A stretch of DNA of 7,599 bases from Verrucomicrobiota bacterium. Lineage in GTDB: Bacteria; Verrucomicrobiota; Verrucomicrobiia; Limisphaerales; UBA11320. The stretch covers positions 1 through 7,599 of the forward strand of contig VHDG01000174.1 in the NCBI GenBank assembly GCA_016871475.1, written 5' to 3'. The position numbers were made by a program, and so were the translations under genes. Positions 6,269 through 7,599 of the stretch are shown piece after piece (position 1 is the first letter of the stretch; each line of letters begins with the position of its first letter). The notes beneath the pieces were generated by a model, which did not search any database, was not told where the DNA came from, and saw only the letters and a list, made by a program, of their open reading frames with translations.

Positions 6269-7417
6269 TCATTGAGATCCCGTGCGTCGCAATACCCTCA
6301 CACGATGAGCTTCGCTATCGCCGATCAATACGCTGCCGTCGGCATCCACAAAAACGCCATGCGGACGGCCCATGCGGCATTGAAGGGGATCGCCGTCCGG
6401 GCCGTCGCCGATCTCGCCGGTTCCCGCGACCCATTCGAGCGAACCTTTGCGCACATCGATCATCCGAATCGAATGACTTTCGGTATCCGCCAGATAAACA
6501 TTCCCATCGGAACCAATGCTCAATCCTTTCGGACCTGAAAGCGTCGCGAGTTTCGCGGGACCTCCATGCCCGGTGAAACCCTTCTTTCCCGTGCCTGCCA
6601 CGTGATGAATCGTGCCTGCGGTTGGATCGAGCCGGTAAACGGAGTTGCCCTCGCGCAGCGCGAGCCATAGCTGGCCCGCACGATCGAAGTCGATCGCCCG
6701 TGGGCCGAACAGCGGCACGCTTTCAAACCGCGCCCCGTCGGGTGTCGGTGTCCTGGCTCCCGTGCCGGCAAATGTTCGAATCACTCCGGTCTTCATCTCG
6801 ACCTTGCGGACGCGATGATTGCCGATATCGCAGATGAACAGATCGCCGTGGGTGTCGAACTGGATGCTGTGCGGCTGATTCATCAGGGCGTTCGTGGCCG
6901 GGCCACCGTCGCCTGTGAAACCCGCGCGTCCGAGGCCTGCAACCGTGGAAATCGTTTGTGTCCGGGCATCCACGCGTCGAACGATGTGGTTTCGCATTTC
7001 CACAACGAACATGTGTCCACGGGTGTCGAAGCGGACCTCGTAGGGCTCGTTGAGGTTCGCCTGCAAGGCTGGCCCCCCATCGCCGGTGTAACCGCGTTGT
7101 CCTGTGCCGGCGACCGTTGATATCTCGCCGGAGGGTGCAATCCGGCGGATGCGATGGTTGTCCATATCGCAGACGTAGATTGCGCCATCCGGTCCCCGGC
7201 AGACTCCGAAGGGGTTGTTGATCTGCGCCCTGGTGGCTGGGCTGCCGTCGCCGGAGAAGCCGGCTTGGCCGTTGCCCGCGATTGTTTCAATACGAGTTCC
7301 TGCGATCCCTGGGCTTGCGATTGCCGCAAAGACGCCGAGCCAGCCGATGCGCACAGAACGTGCGACGAGCCGCCATAAGAGAGAGCGATGATGTGTCACA
7401 AGAGTATGGCCGGACAC
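6269..7417 (-). CDS. Secreted six-bladed NHL-repeat beta-propeller protein
   Basis: This 382-residue minus-strand protein starts at a GTG (complement of 7415-7417). GGAG, the complement of 7427-7430, lies 9 bases upstream and supports that start. An N-terminal segment with several arginines is followed by a hydrophobic stretch IGWLGVFAAIASPGIAG, with likely cleavage near residue 40. An internal GTG at residue 22 would give a shorter signal peptide. The mature part is six near-identical units of about 57 residues, each opening with an AG-x-G turn at residues 47, 103, 160, 217, 274 and 331. Most continue with GFTGDGGPA, a N-x-P-x-x-V/I stretch, D-x-x-G-x-L/I-Y/F and a D-x-x-N/S-H-x-I/V-R closing strand. 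This is the NHL propeller pattern. Unit 4 is degenerate: it lacks GDGGPA and has ALREGNSVYRL in place of the D-x-x-NHR motif. NHL propellers usually bind proteins or other ligands; no catalytic residues are recognised. It converges on the DUF1501 gene and so is not in that operon. Confidence 0.9.
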   Translation of the reverse strand: MSGHTLVTHHRSLLWRLVARSVRIGWLGVFAAIASPGIAGTRIETIAGNGQAGFSGDGSPATRAQINNPFGVCRGPDGAIYVCDMDNHRIRRIAPSGEISTVAGTGQRGYTGDGGPALQANLNEPYEVRFDTRGHMFVVEMRNHIVRRVDARTQTISTVAGLGRAGFTGDGGPATNALMNQPHSIQFDTHGDLFICDIGNHRVRKVEMKTGVIRTFAGTGARTPTPDGARFESVPLFGPRAIDFDRAGQLWLALREGNSVYRLDPTAGTIHHVAGTGKKGFTGHGGPAKLATLSGPKGLSIGSDGNVYLADTESHSIRMIDVRKGSLEWVAGTGEIGDGPDGDPLQCRMGRPHGVFVDADGSVLIGDSEAHRVRVLRRTGSQ

Positions 7418-7585
7418 CGTCGTGATCTCCGCGAGAAGTTCAAGACCCTTTTCCCTCTTCCCTCTTCCCTCTTCCCTCTTCTTGGGATTCTCGGCTCGAC
7501 TTTCGGGGCTGATTCGGCCAAGTACACGGCCAGTTCCTCTGGAAAAGAGCTGAGCAAGGTCCTGGTGGGAGCGACGGAGAAGTGA
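7388..7585 (+). CDS. Doubtful small ORF with signal-peptide-like translation
   Basis: A 65-codon plus-strand frame (ATG at 7388; a second ATG at 7406 gives 59 residues) ends at TGA 7583-7585. Its translation has a basic start (AGHRRDLREKFK), a hydrophobic stretch (LFPLLGILGSTFGA) and a short polar tail (DSAKYTASSSGKELSKVLVGATEK), so it could pass for a small exported peptide. Against it: the first 30 bases overlap the start of the NHL gene on the opposite strand, no Shine-Dalgarno sequence precedes either ATG, and much of the hydrophobic part is encoded by a 7-bp simple repeat. I recognise no family. It may equally be a chance frame. Confidence 0.22.
   Translation: MMCHKSMAGHRRDLREKFKTLFPLPSSLFPLLGILGSTFGADSAKYTASSSGKELSKVLVGATEK
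7427..7430 (-). promoter_or_regulatory. Ribosome binding site of the NHL protein gene
   Basis: On the minus strand this reads GGAG, 9 bases before the GTG start at 7417. It favours the long form of the protein over the internal GTG at codon 22, which has no comparable site. Confidence 0.55.
7451..7481. repeat. Heptanucleotide tandem repeat (TTCCCTC)x4.4
   Basis: Four exact copies of TTCCCTC (7451-7478) are followed by TTC, giving a strand-biased polypyrimidine tract. On the minus strand it is polypurine (GAGGGAA units) and ends about 33 bases upstream of the NHL gene start, so it lies in that gene's leader or promoter region. A unit of seven is not a multiple of three, so changes in copy number would shift any frame crossing it. 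Slippage is a plausible behaviour but is not shown. Confidence 0.92.
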
Positions 7586-7589
7586 GGAG
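7585..7589 (+). promoter_or_regulatory. Shine-Dalgarno-like AGGAG at right edge
   Basis: AGGAG followed by AAAGG lies 10 to 14 bases from the window end on the plus strand. It may serve a gene starting just beyond the edge. No start codon is visible inside the window, so this is only a hint. Confidence 0.3.
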
Positions 7590-7599
7590 AAAGGCGGGG

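Overview
The window reads as a chromosomal segment of a GC-rich bacterium from the Planctomycetota-Verrucomicrobiota group. The strongest taxonomic signal is the adjacent gene pair made of a PSCyt1/DUF1549/DUF1553 cytochrome-like protein and a Tat-exported DUF1501 protein, which is greatly expanded in those phyla. A short C-terminal domain in the upstream secreted protein (LRWPADATG...W...V...YFILR pattern) and short tandem repeats between genes lean towards Verrucomicrobiota. That lineage call comes from recalled family patterns, not from a search.

Layout, left to right. The 5' end of an EVE-domain protein gene lies on the minus strand (1-204) and runs off the left edge. A gene-free stretch of about 300 bases follows, with a hexanucleotide repeat and a hairpin (205-510). 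On the plus strand come an unrecognised secreted protein (511-1389), a 95-base spacer with a 9-bp tandem repeat, the large cytochrome-like protein (about 1485-4700) and, overlapping it by ATGA, the DUF1501 protein (4697-6142). A convergent spacer of 126 bases with inverted repeats separates these from a minus-strand six-bladed NHL beta-propeller protein (6269-7417). The right end (7418-7599) has a heptanucleotide polypyrimidine repeat, a doubtful small ORF and a Shine-Dalgarno-like sequence at the edge.

The two central genes are very probably translated together and act outside the cytoplasm: one carries two CxxCH motifs, the other belongs to the alkaline phosphatase/sulfatase-like fold group. 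The substrate of this pair family is not established. The secreted protein upstream and the propeller downstream are also predicted to be exported, so apart from the EVE gene the window encodes extracytoplasmic proteins. No RNA genes, insertion sequences, CRISPR arrays or defence island were seen. I found no clear new system. The most useful oddities are the problematic start of the cytochrome-like gene (a suspected one-base frameshift in the signal peptide), a LamG-like domain inserted just before the last residues of its DUF1553 domain, and the 7-bp repeat ahead of the propeller gene.
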